64,000 nt of DNA from Xanthostigma xanthostigma. Its lineage: Eukaryota > Arthropoda > Insecta > Raphidioptera > Raphidiidae. Under the pieces are notes generated by a model. That model did not search any database, was not told where the DNA came from, and saw only the letters and a list, made by a program, of their open reading frames with translations. The position numbers and the translations under genes were made by a program. The stretch spans positions 17,462,001 through 17,526,000 of the forward strand of contig OY754466.1 of NCBI GenBank assembly GCA_963575645.1, written 5' to 3'. Shown here piece by piece: positions 49,087 through 59,700 of this stretch; within the stretch, counting starts at the first letter, position 1; every line of letters starts with the position of its first letter.

Positions 49087-49159
49087 GACAGAGTGGTATA
49101 ATGGTCAGCGTGCTGGCCTTTGAATCGTACTGTCGTGGGTTCGAATCCCACCTCTGCTC
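49087..49159 (+). pseudogene. tRNA-Gln(TTG)-like sequence, decayed (SINE head or pseudo-tRNA)
   Basis: An acceptor stem (GACAGAG with CTCTGCT, two weak positions) and a perfect T arm (GTGGG TTCGAAT CCCAC) are present. So are an A-box-like D arm and an anticodon loop CTTTGAA giving TTG. The anticodon stem does not pair (CTGGC against TCGTA), so a working tRNA is unlikely. A relative lies at 54001. Confidence 0.6.
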
Positions 49160-49235
49160 ATGGATATTTTGTGTTTGTCGTTTAGACCCAACTTTGATAT
49201 TTAATGATACTGGCCAGATTCCAAGAGGTAGTGCC

Positions 49236-49577
49236 TAGAGCTGTAAAAGTAACGAGAAATTGTGGACCCGTATGTATTCGTTACTTAAAGAACCAGTACC
49301 CGTTACTTTCGTATGGTTACGTTACTCGTTACTTTTCATACGACATACAATCGTGTACTAACAGCATCAAGCATGTACCATCGCATCGAGGCGCGTCGCA
49401 TACGTGATACGGTATGACTTCGTTCGTATAACGTATAACCGCATCAAACGAGTCGAACTGACATGGATACGACAAATGTGAGTAACGAAATGAATTTGTA
49501 AGTAACGATTCGTTACTTCGAGTCAGACAATGTACCCGTTACTCAGTAACGAATACATACGGTTTGTTACAGCTCTA
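49236..49577. mobile_element. hAT-type MITE, family 1, third copy
   Basis: TAGAGCTGTAAAAGTAACGA to TTTGTTACAGCTCTA, 342 bp, flanked by an exact 8-bp duplication GTAGTGCC. It is inverted relative to the copies at 7854 and 46532. Confidence 0.92.
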
Positions 49578-50597
49578 GTAGTGCCACTCCCCCAAGTGAT
49601 ATTCTCTTGTATATGTGGATATATACAATTGGATATACCTTTAAAAAATAGTTTTATGAAATTAATTAATTGGAAAAATGGTTAGTTTTAGTAATTAATT
49701 CGTAACCGAAATCGTCATAAAAATTGATTTTCGTGCTGTGTTATTTTTGAAATGTGCATACGAAATTTTGATCTCAAATCTCATTTTTTTAGTAAAATTT
49801 GTATTTCCAACAGTCCATATTTTTGGAATTAATAAATAAATTTTAATAAAATTCTTGTGAGAAAGTATTTAAATTTTGGCTGTAAAAATATGTAGTTGAT
49901 AGTTATTTTTTTTTTTTTTAAGTGACAACTCCTGGCCAGTGAATACGTCTGATTCGGCAGGGTTCGAAGTGAAACGCTTTGCGCTTATATGATTACCGCC
50001 CCGTATTATTCATGTGAAAGCATGATAAATATTTGTAAAGAAATAGACAGATATTTTTATAATTTAGTTCTCGAGTTATTTTTTACTTTGTCGATGAATT
50101 CGAATCAACTACGATCGCCATAGAAGATTTCACTTCGAACTTGCAGTCTTAAGCACAGGCATATTTTGTTTAAATATGACGTTACCACAAAATTCAAGCA
50201 TTTCAATTTGTATTTTACCTGTGGAAGTATGTTTTTTAAATAATTTTTATTTACAACAAATACATTTAAAATATAAATTATCAAAAAATATGCTAATCAA
50301 TACATTTTAGCTAAAAATAATGTGAAATATCAAATACTTTTTTAACAGTTTACTCTTTTCTTAAATTAAAAGCAACAATAATAACTATGAATAGCAATAA
50401 TTTAATGAACAAAAACCAGCGTTAAAGTTTGTCTCGTTAATTATAAGATTGTAGTACTTTTTAAAAGCCCTCTAACGGGAAAAATAAAATGAGATGTAAT
50501 TACTTTAGTGACAAAAATTGTCACTACCTACAAAAGCAGTTACAGGCTACAGCGACCTTGGAACAAAAATCAATGATGCATTTGTTCTGTAAAAAAT

Positions 50598-50938
50598 AGA
50601 GCTGTAGAAGTAACGAGAAATTGTGTACCCGTATGTATTCGTTACTTAAAGAACCAGTACCTGTTACTTTCGTATCGTTACGTTACTCGTTACTTTTCAT
50701 ACGACATACAATCGTGTACTAACAGCATCAAGCATGTACCATCGCATCGAGGCGCGTCGCATACGTGATACGATATGACTTCGTTCGTATAACGTATAAC
50801 TGCATCAAACAAGTTGAACTGACATGGATACGACAAATGCGAGTAACGAAATGAATTTGTAAGTAACGATTCGTTACTTCGAGTCAGACGATGTACCCGT
50901 TACTCAGTAACGAATACATACAGTTTGTTACAGCTCTA
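50598..50938. mobile_element. hAT-type MITE, family 1, fourth copy
   Basis: TAGAGCTGTAGAAGTAACGA to TTTGTTACAGCTCTA, 341 bp, flanked by an exact 8-bp duplication GTAAAAAA. It is very similar to the copy at 49236, so recent amplification is likely. Confidence 0.92.
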
Positions 50939-51193
50939 GTAAAAAATAAAATAAAAAAATGAATAACGCAAAACAAGGATTCATCTTTCATTCGTGTCAG
51001 TAATAACCGTTAGATATATTTTATACTTCTTAAATTTTATAAAACGACTTGTCTATGAGATAGAAGCCCAGTCGATAAAAATACAACCTTCATCCAACTT
51101 TTCTCTTTCTCTTTTTTTAATTTCATAACAGAAAAACAAATGGTAAATATCACATAATAAATTGTATAAATATCACAATATGGAGAATAATTT

Positions 51194-53072
51194 TTATCGA
51201 CTGAAATCGGCACACTTGTAACACTTGCAATCGGCCGGTTCTCTGATTTTTATGTCCATACTGTGGACATCCTCTCGGGTCAGTCGCATTCCGTCCGGAT
51301 CGTAACAGTGCGTCAGCGTTATGATGCGTTCCCGCAGGAAACTCTCCCTACAGCAGTAGCATTCCTGTCGGAAAAAAAAAATCAAAATTTTGCATTAATA
51401 TTTTTTTTTTTTCAAATCGGTCTCAAAATTTTATTCACAATGGCGATTTTGCATTTCTGTTATGCAAGGCGAAAATAGAAGTCAACTTTAACGAAACGAA
51501 ATGCCTTATTAAAATTTCTGTGACATTTAAGCGACATGTGACGTCACCCAACCGTGCTGACGTCAAATGCTTTGAAAAAAGCGTATTTTGATGAGGTTCA
51601 ATTTGATGTAAGCATTGAAAATTGCGTAACGAAAGCATGGCTAATTGACGTCACACGTTGTAGCACACTCCTGCACAGCGAATTTAATAAATCATTACGC
51701 TTCAGCGCGTCGTCTAATGTTTTTCAGATTTTAAAGTTCAGTTCAAAAATGTTACGTGCAAGTACCCTTTTATTCAAAGCAGTGGCACGTCAAGCCGGTG
51801 TCAGACAGGCAACTGGATGGCGAGTGGTAATCTGGGCCTTTGAGCCGAAAAAAAATTGTTGAAAATCCTTTTCATGCACAGACCTTTTAACAGTTCAAGC
51901 AGTCGTTAAATATTCGTTGAAAAGGATTTTCAACAAGTTTTTGCAGCGTATGGCATTATTGTTATTTTCATGAGGTTTAGGGGTGGCTAAATAGGGGTTA
52001 ATTTAATCGAAATCGGATGAAATTGATACACACCATTATTATTTGTACTTATAGGACAGTATAAATTTCGAATGCCATCCGATTTGAACAATTTTTAGTG
52101 TTTTTTTTTTTTACTTATTGTTGAAACAATCGAAAAAAAGGGTTTTCCGGCGACTTTGAGGGGTTGTTTCTCCGAAACTGCCCATCAGGATCGGATGGCA
52201 ATTTTTTCCCAACGTTTGGTGGTGTCAATAAGTATGCTCACTAATTTTGAAGCAGTTCACTTTTTTTTTATTGGCTAGTGCAAAAACGGCCCGCGTGTTT
52301 CGGCTGGCAAAAAAATTTTATTATATAATTAGGGTATTTCCTTCAAAGCTACCGCATTTTTATCCGGTTGCCTTTTCAAAAATTTTTCGATTTTGCCCCA
52401 CACCCATATCGCCGCCCCTGTCCATTTGGGATCACTTTGGCCGCTACCAGGGGGCTCTGTACCACTCAAAGGCCCAGATCACGACTCGCCATCCGGTTGC
52501 CAGTCCGACACCGGCTGACGTGCCACTGCTTTGAATATTTTAAAAGATATGCGTAAACTGAGTTAATCTGTGATCGATTAAAATTTATCGTGACTTAAGG
52601 AATCGCTCGCTTACTTTTAGAAATCCTGTCGGAGTGATCACCGAAGGTTGAACTTGACTGTTGCACATGCCTTCGCACTTGTTAACTGCAATTTCTCCGT
52701 TACACGTTCTCTGTAGTCTTCCGAGCTCATCGTATTCCTCTAAAAATAAAAAAAAATATATTGTTAGGTCCAGTACATTCATATTATGTGTGAACACCTT
52801 AAATAAAACGCCTGCAGCCACTGATGCAACCAAAATGCGTATAGATGTTGACGATAAGCAGTCACAAATAATTTCCAAAGTCGCTGCCGATAGTGATCTC
52901 ATCGATGCTCGATAGATCGATGGTGACGACGCTTACCTTTCGTTATGTGTATTTCGGACGGCAGTGTTTCGCAGTTCTCGTCGCCCATTTTCTCTTCGGC
53001 TTGCGTACTGCACAAACACAGCTGCAATAGGCACAGCGCCACCGTTGTCAGTGTGAAAGTTCTGCCAGCCAT
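51194..53072 (-). CDS. pburs: Bursicon subunit beta (partner of bursicon), complete
   Basis: This is the second subunit of the bursicon heterodimer; its homodimers are linked to immune signalling in flies. Exons on the minus strand are 53072-52937, 52739-52615 and 51364-51194 (stop TAA), giving 143 residues, the usual family length. [20 protein letters not shown] is a clear signal peptide ending near STQA. The mature part has [66 protein letters not shown] and [13 protein letters not shown], with 11 cysteines in cystine-knot order. In-frame Met codons upstream of 53072 lie before a charged stretch and would bury the signal peptide, so 53072 is preferred. It lies 5.7 kb upstream of bursicon alpha on the same strand. 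Confidence 0.97.
51771..52537. mobile_element. Inverted-repeat element in the second bursicon beta intron
   Basis: Ends of about 75 bp starting TATTCAAAGCAGTGGCACGT (left) and reading ACGTGCCACTGCTTTGAATA (right) are inverted copies. It is about 767 bp with no coding sequence. Its superfamily is not recognised. Confidence 0.85.
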
Positions 53073-53113
53073 CTTGGTTAACCGACTAAGGTTGCGTCTC
53101 GTAGTCGCGTACA

Positions 53114-53120
53114 CTTTATA
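53114..53120 (-). promoter_or_regulatory. Candidate TATA box of bursicon beta
   Basis: TATAAAG on the minus strand lies 42-48 bases before the chosen ATG. A start of transcription about 30 bases downstream would leave a leader of only 10-20 bases, so the assignment is tentative. Confidence 0.35.
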
Positions 53121-53379
53121 CTTTCCCATACTCCGCGACATTTCATTCGTGTATGTATTCGATGTACGTTTATGTATATTTATACTGAAAATAAGTTTTG
53201 ATATTGTTTGCGTATAATAACAATAACTAGAGTGACCTGTGCGAATTATTCGCACTAAATATAAGTAGAATAATTATCACTTTACAAAATTATTTTTTAA
53301 ATATGATTGCAGGTATTCAATTCGTTTCTAATTTTGCACACTGCTTATAACGTTCTTCTTTTTGTTGTATTACAATATG

Positions 53380-53650
53380 AAGCTCAGATGACAGATCGAA
53401 GAAATATTTTACTAAAATTGTCATATAGAGGCGCAAGTAGCAAAAGCGTTGAGCTAAGCCGTCAGATGGCATCATGCAGCATTGTTGTGACGTTGTTCAG
53501 CGTTGCTCGGTGTTTCAAAATTAAAGCCGTTAGATGGCAGTATGCAGTATTGTGTCTGTTGTATTACAATATGAAGGTCAGATGACAGATCGAAGTGTTG
53601 GCGTTGTTTCAAAATTAAAACCGTCAAATGGCAGACGTTGTTCAGCGTTG
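53380..53650. repeat. Short imperfect direct repeats upstream of bursicon beta
   Basis: CAGATGACAGATCGAAG, TTGTATTACAATATGAAG and GTTCAGCGTTGCT each recur. No gene is evident. It lies in the 5' flank of bursicon beta. Confidence 0.5.
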
Positions 53651-54000
53651 CTGTATTTTAATTAATTTACAAAAACAAAAGCAATAATAAATTTTTTAGT
53701 TGTCGATGTCAGTAAAGCAAGCAATTATCTGTAAAATGATATATACATATCATTTATGTGAAGAAATTGTGTGTTTTTTTCTAAAAAGGGAGGCAAACAT
53801 CTTTAACCTTAGCGTATTAATATATATGATTTTCACTTAAATAAAAGACGAATACATAGTGTTCTCTTGTTTTATAAGGCAAATAAAAGAGGAACGTTTT
53901 TTTTGTGTTGATTTTTTTTTATTGTAGTTTCTTGATGCTGAACAGCGTAGATAATAATTAGTGCCTTAATTTTAATTACACAAAATAAAATCATGCACCC

Positions 54001-54068
54001 ATGAGCGAGGGTAGGATTTGAACCCACGACCGCTCGATTGAAAGGCCAGCATGCCACTACACTGTTAA
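54001..54068 (-). pseudogene. tRNA-like sequence, minus strand (SINE head or pseudo-tRNA)
   Basis: Read on the minus strand it has the T arm (GTGGGTTCAAATCCTAC) and an A-box-like GTGTAGTGGCATGC. The anticodon region CTTTCAA would give TTC. It shares CTGGCCTTT and the CTCATGG end with the sequence at 49087. The cloverleaf is degraded. Confidence 0.5.
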
Positions 54069-54403
54069 AAATATCTTTTTTTTTTTGTTTTGTAAACAAA
54101 TTAAACAAAAATTGGACGTGTGGCAAGGTCGGTAGTTACGCAGGTTGTCTCGTTCCGTAAGTGACGTCAGCTGGCAGACCGTTCATATTTTTATCAACCA
54201 CGCAATATCAATTGAAAGGCTCCCCACTACTATCCAACGGAACGAGATAACCCCTGCATCTACCAACCTTGGACGTTTGGTGGTTTTTTTATCTATAGTA
54301 CTTTCAGAATTTACTAACCAATTACCAAAAACATTCGTTTGTGATGTGAAAATTCGATAATTTTTTACAAAACTAGCGGCTTTAATAGCGCTACTTATTC
54401 TTT

Positions 54404-54922
54404 TTTAGGGTTCTGTACCTCTATAGGAAAAAAGGAGCCCTTATCTGTGTTGTCCGTCCGTCTGTCTGTCAATACTCTTGGGAATCAAAACCTATAGGGT
54501 ACTTCCCGTTGACCTAGAATCATGAAATTTGACAAGAAGCAATGTCTTATAGCACAAGTAAAGGGAAAAATCCGAAAACCGTAAATTTGTAGTTTCATCA
54601 CAAAAAAAATGTTTTTAAACCGCAACAACATGCTACGCGCGTACACAGTAACAGTTCTAATATGTAAAACAAGCGTCCGCTACCGGTACAATATGAGAAC
54701 TTTCGCATACAACACGGTACGACAACTAGGCTAACAGATATAGCCACGAAGTACAATACAGTTCAGTAGTTCATCTGAATTCATGGTAATTACACGCTTA
54801 GTTGGTAAACTGACCGCGGCCTTTGTCGATGTATGGTGACAACAGTTTTCCAACGGCTAAGCGGAATAAATCATCGAGACTCGGAACCCTCGGTGCGCGA
54901 GTCCGACTCGCACTAGGCCGTT
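54404..54922 (+). repeat. Dispersed repeat with GGGTTCTGTACC start and T-rich end
   Basis: It begins TAGGGTTCTGTACCTCTATA and includes a GTCCGTCCGTCTGTCTGTC run and GGGTACTTCCCGTTGACCTA. It closes with GGAACCCTCGGTGCGCGAG, CGACTCGCACTAGGCCG and a T tract. From memory this closely resembles an abundant repeat in moth and butterfly genomes. No protein is encoded. Confidence 0.65.
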
Positions 54923-56160
54923 TTTTTTTTTTTAGAATTAATAACAAACTGGGATCAAAGTGGAATTATAATTAGAAACTCCGTTTCATATTTCAAAATT
55001 ATTTTGAATCGTTCAACTCTAATTTTGATAGAGGTTCTTTGTTTTGTTTTGTGTTTTTTTATTTTAATGTCTAAAACTGAACTTCCCATTTTACTAAACA
55101 GGCGTAAAATCATTTCATAGACTGTTGTGTAAATCAACCGCCACCCGCCGCGTTACACGATTTTTATTTTAAGGGCATTGTATCAACAAAGGATTGACAA
55201 TGTGTGAAGCGACACATTTATAAACTGCTATTTAGTTTTACTGCAAATTGTCATGTTTTATAAATGACATTTGATCGATGTTTTTGCCATTGTTTCACGG
55301 TCTTTGTATTGAAACGGTTCCCAAAAAAAATCTTTTGAAAAATTTATATTCTTTTGAAATTTTTTTTCAAGTAAGAATATTTTCAAAATTATGCTCTGAA
55401 ATATTGTCATTGAATATTTTAGAATTTTATAAAAAATGCATTGTTTATGTAAATCGACTATATTTTTATTAATAAAGGATTTGGTATAACAAAAAAACAC
55501 TCTATGGGCTATGTGCACGGAGGCGGAGTTACAAATTTTTCGATGCGAGCGTTTGTGGTGAGCACTAGGGGAAACTTCGATCTCCAATTTTTCGTATGTC
55601 AGTGAGCAATGTTTATTAAAAGTGCAAGTAATTATAATTTTATAAAGTTTTTTAATTACAAAGAAAACATAGGAAAACTAAGCGATCTGGAAATGCTTGT
55701 TGTGTTCCAGGCTGTTGCGCTGATGGCGATTTAAGTAAAATAAAGACCATTGGCGCCCTATTTTGACGTTCCGCTGTCAGTGTAAACAAATTAACATCAG
55801 TTTTCCTTATTACATTTTTTTTGACACATCGTGGCCAACTAAAGTTTTTGACTTATCACCTTAGAAACATGTCGCGATTTCCATTCAATAATTCTCTATT
55901 ACCCACTAGCGGCGCTAATAGGCTTCGTGCACACAGCCTATTGAAACGTCTTGGGCATTAGTTTGTACAAAAGGTCACAAAGTTTTTCCAAACTACTTAA
56001 AAAATATATCAATTATTGTCCTGAAATATCCAAGGGAAAATTTAAATAAGAAATCTTTGTCATAGAAATATGTTTCAAAAGCAATGTTTGAATTCTTAAA
56101 ATACATAAAATCAACAAAATGGTGTCGTGTTGAAATAAAAAAATCGCAGTGAAAAAAAAT
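54923..56160. other. AT-rich spacer, nothing assigned
   Basis: This is intergenic sequence between bursicon beta and the zinc-finger gene. Short frames (for example 55258-55587 on the minus strand) lack codon bias or any family resemblance. Confidence 0.5.
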
Positions 56161-56164
56161 TGGT

Positions 56165-56415
56165 TGTCTGTAAAGTCGGTTTACGGACGATAGTTTTACG
56201 TGATAACGTCATAAAGAAACATTGATGAGCTCTCTGACGTCACGCGAGAAGAGAGAGAAATGCGTACAAGCTGACGCTTGGGCCGATCGTGCCTCTCTAT
56301 GGCTTATACCGCGCTCTCGCTTGCACGCTCAGGCTCAGGCGGAACGTGACACTTTTTTGTGCGTGCAGCCGGTGTTCCATCAATTTATAAGACGTTATCA
56401 CGTCAAAAAGTAATT
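56165..56415. mobile_element. Short copy of the GACGTGATAACGTC-ended repeat
   Basis: It starts GTCTGTAAAGTCGGTTTACG, then TTTTACGTGATAACGTC, and ends GACGTTATCACGTCAAAA. Both ends are shared with 23344-24010. It is about 250 bp and has no gene. Confidence 0.75.
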
Positions 56416-56465
56416 TTAAAAATGTGAATTTTCATACGGTATAGTGCGTACTACTATTTAATAAC

Positions 56466-56628
56466 TTTAAAGAATAGCTTCTGTTGCTACATTGTTGAAA
56501 CACCCATTGTTACATGTCACCATCGGGTTCGTATCCCGATGGTGACATTGTTTGAGAAATAAATTTTTCTAATATAGACATGTAACAATGGGTGTTTCAA
56601 CAATGTAGCAACAGAAGCTATTCTTTAA
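56466..56628. mobile_element. Palindromic MITE just upstream of the ZC3H10-type gene
   Basis: Arms of about 52 bp (CTTTAAAGAATAGCTTCTGT onward) are perfect inverted copies. Between them is a second hairpin (TGTCACCATCGGG, CCCGATGGTGACA). It ends about 85 bases before the first mapped exon. Confidence 0.85.
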
Positions 56629-56718
56629 AGTAATTTTAAAATTCGTCCATTATTTAACTGCATGAAAATTTTGTTTGACCTTTTCGAAATATAAAATTCC
56701 TGTTTTATTTCAGATACA

Positions 56719-56778
56719 ATGACGGAATGCAAGAACGAGTTTATAGATAGTGTCGCTCGATTAGTTTCTTTCGAGTAA
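56719..56778 (+). promoter_or_regulatory. Upstream open reading frame in the leader of the ZC3H10-type gene
   Basis: In the same exon as the main start (acceptor CAG at 56711-56713), an ATG opens 19 codons ending TAA six bases before the main ATG. Ribosomes would have to skip or re-initiate, so it could dampen translation. The short spacing makes re-initiation inefficient. Confidence 0.5.
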
Positions 56779-56784
56779 GGATAC

Positions 56785-59700
56785 ATGATGTCGGAGAGCT
56801 CCGATTTGGATTCAAAAGTGAATAATGATTCAGAGCGAGAAGGCGTATGCCGTGATTTTCTGAGAGGAATGTGCGATAGACAGCGGTGCAAATACAAACA
56901 CGAAAAAGTTAACGGCAACGACAACGGCCTAACACCTACCCTGATGTTTTGCCATGACTTTCAGAACAACAGCTGTCCAAGGCCGGCCTGCAGGTATTTA
57001 TACTTTTGTTTTTAAGGGTATACCTCGAACGGATAGTGCTAACCAGGTGGCATTATAAAATGGTTATTTCATCAACGTCTTCTAGGTTCATCCATTGCAC
57101 CGTGGCGGAAGAAGAAGAGTATAAGCGTTCGGGTGAGTTGCCAGTACACGTGCAGCTGGACGCAGCGAGAAAACATCAAATTCCGCTCAACAGTTCGGTG
57201 CAAGTTTGCAAAAATTTCCTCAACGGAGAATGCAGGTGATGTTTATTTTATTTATTTATTTATTTATTGTTTCAACAGGGCAAGCCCCATACAAAAATAT
57301 AAATTTGAAATATTTGTGTAGCTTAAAAAATATAACAAAAAAATTAAAATGTAAGTAATTAAATAAGGAGTATTACAAAAATACACCTATCCCCCGATTT
57401 ACACGGTAGATACGTTCCTGAGAAAAACGTGTAAGTAAATCGAAAATTAAAAATTTTCAAGTCAAAACCGTGTAAATCGAAAAGCTTGCAGAAAATGCAT
57501 AATTTTGCTATTTAACAGTTGTGATTTTTTTCAATATTTTTAGGTGTACACAGAAATAAAAATAAAATGCATTGACAGGTTCTGAAACTGTGAAACTTTC
57601 ACTCAAATACAATTTTCCGTAGATAACACTTTAATTTTATGTGAAGAAATACAGACACAGTGTGCGGGTGCAGCAAGTCAGCACATAAGCTCGGGATTCC
57701 CCGTGAGATGTGTACACAGCGCACGTGTTCAATCACAGTAGCATTTAGTAGAGTGCGGCAAAAACAAAAAAAAACTTATTTGGAAAACCGTGTAAAAGCA
57801 AAAACGTGTAAAACAAGTACCGTGTAAATCGGGGGATGGGTGTACTAAAAAAATAATACAAAAGTTTATTCATATTTTAGTAAATTCTTTGATTTGCTTT
57901 TAACTTTAAAAATGGATGAACAATATAAATCCAACCAGGTAGCATTAACATTGCACAGTTCAGATAATCTATGCACTACACTTTTTTTTTGACCATCACG
58001 CAATGTTGGATTCAGAAAATAATAATTATTCGACCTGAGACTTCTAGGAGGAATATAGAAATTAAATCTATACAATAATTCTGAACAATCAATCAAACCA
58101 GAAAAGATCTTAAAAGCAAATAATATGTCTGCTCTATCTCTGGCTGATTCCAATGTACTAATATTAAACAATTTATAAATCGAAGAAAAGTCATGGTCCG
58201 TTATTTATTTTTTTTCTTTTTTCTTCAAAAGAAATTTGAGGGTTTTGAATCGTTGAGAATGCCGGAGACTCATGTTTTATTTTTTGTTTCATGAAGGCGA
58301 CCGAATGGCTGTAAATTCAAGCACCTTACGCAAGCCGAGTACGAAATCGAAATACGACGAGCTTTAAAAGTGCCTGAACACGATAGCACGTACGATCCTC
58401 CGTTCAATCGGATACATTCTCCCGACGCACCGCCGTCGCACATTGTCGGAAACGGTATGTCATTTGCGCGCTCTCTCTAATTTCACAAAATGTATCGTAA
58501 CTGGCAACCGACATTTTTTACAGGCTTGAGACGTAACGGATCGAGTTACTCCGATTTTAATGAATTCGGACCGCCGGAAGCTAAAAGGCGGTTTATGGTT
58601 CCGAATAACGTAGAGTTTTTGGATGCTAATGGATATCGCATACCGGACTGTGATTTGGATAGTAGATCTTTGTGCATTAAAAATATTTTTAGTGCTTCTC
58701 AGGGGCCTAACGTATCTATCAATAGAGATACAAGGTATTCTTTATTTTATTATTTATGCTTTCCATTTAAAAGCTATCAGTCAATCTTGTTTTATTGGAG
58801 TTACATTTCAGTTCTTGTTTAAAACATTTTAGAGTATATTTGACTCATTTGTTTTTCTATGCGCGATCTGTCACAATATTCGCGCATGCGCAGAGTCATA
58901 GTGTTTTTTCGCATGATGCCCGGTTTACATTATTCCAGTCCAGTGCTGGATTGCAACTGGAATAATGTAAACCCTCACTGGAATGCACTGGATCCAGTAA
59001 GCATTCCAGTCCAGTAACTGGATTCGCGGTCTACTTTTGAATCCAGTGCGATCAATCTAGTGCAACTGGAATAATGTAGACGGCCAATCCAGTGCCATTC
59101 CGTTCCTTTTTTCTTAGTTCATTATCAACCTCATTAATAACTTCTTGTAGCAAGAGTGATTGAGCACGTTTGAAACATTTTCGAAACTGATCTCTTTTTG
59201 AAATCATTGTCACTGTGGTGTTCACAATGAAAACGGCTTCTAAATGACTGGAATAATGTAGACAACGAATCCAGTCCAGCGATCCAGTCCAGCACTGGAC
59301 TGGATCGCTGGACTGGAATAATGTAAACCGGGCATGAGTAACAGTAGCTTCGTTTGATATTGTGTAATTTATTTTAAACTATTATATATCCATCTATTTA
59401 CGGGCAACATAGCCCCCTATAGGTCCTATATTATTATGTAAATGGAATAAATTATTATTATTATTATATTCGTAAATATTAAAACGAAACAATTTATTTT
59501 GTTATTTACTATAATTATTTACAGACAATGGTTATTTTTCAGAATATTAATATTGGAGGAGGAAAATTCACTTTTGCATAAACAAATTGCGGAACTCAAA
59601 AAACAGGTTAGTGAAATATTTTCATATGGCGGGTATAAATCAGCTTGTTTCTAAGCCCTCAGGTTATGTTATGTAATTATTATGAAACTTTGTTTTGTTT

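Larger units (their letters stand above)
45450..51193. other. Spacer between the two bursicon genes
   Basis: It should contain the bursicon alpha promoter and first exon and the bursicon beta 3' UTR, which I could not place. It is otherwise filled by short repeats: a Helitron-like end, three hAT MITE copies, a tRNA-like sequence and two hairpins. A 98-codon frame at 45873-46169 has no recognisable features. Confidence 0.5.

Noticed and set aside
49087-49159. Functional tRNA-Gln gene
   Set aside because: The anticodon stem has only one pair and the acceptor has a mismatch; it is better as a pseudo-tRNA or SINE head.
51554-51862. Open frame overlapping the left end of the inverted-repeat element in the bursicon beta intron
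   Set aside because: It is intronic, spans the transposon border and shows no protein similarity.
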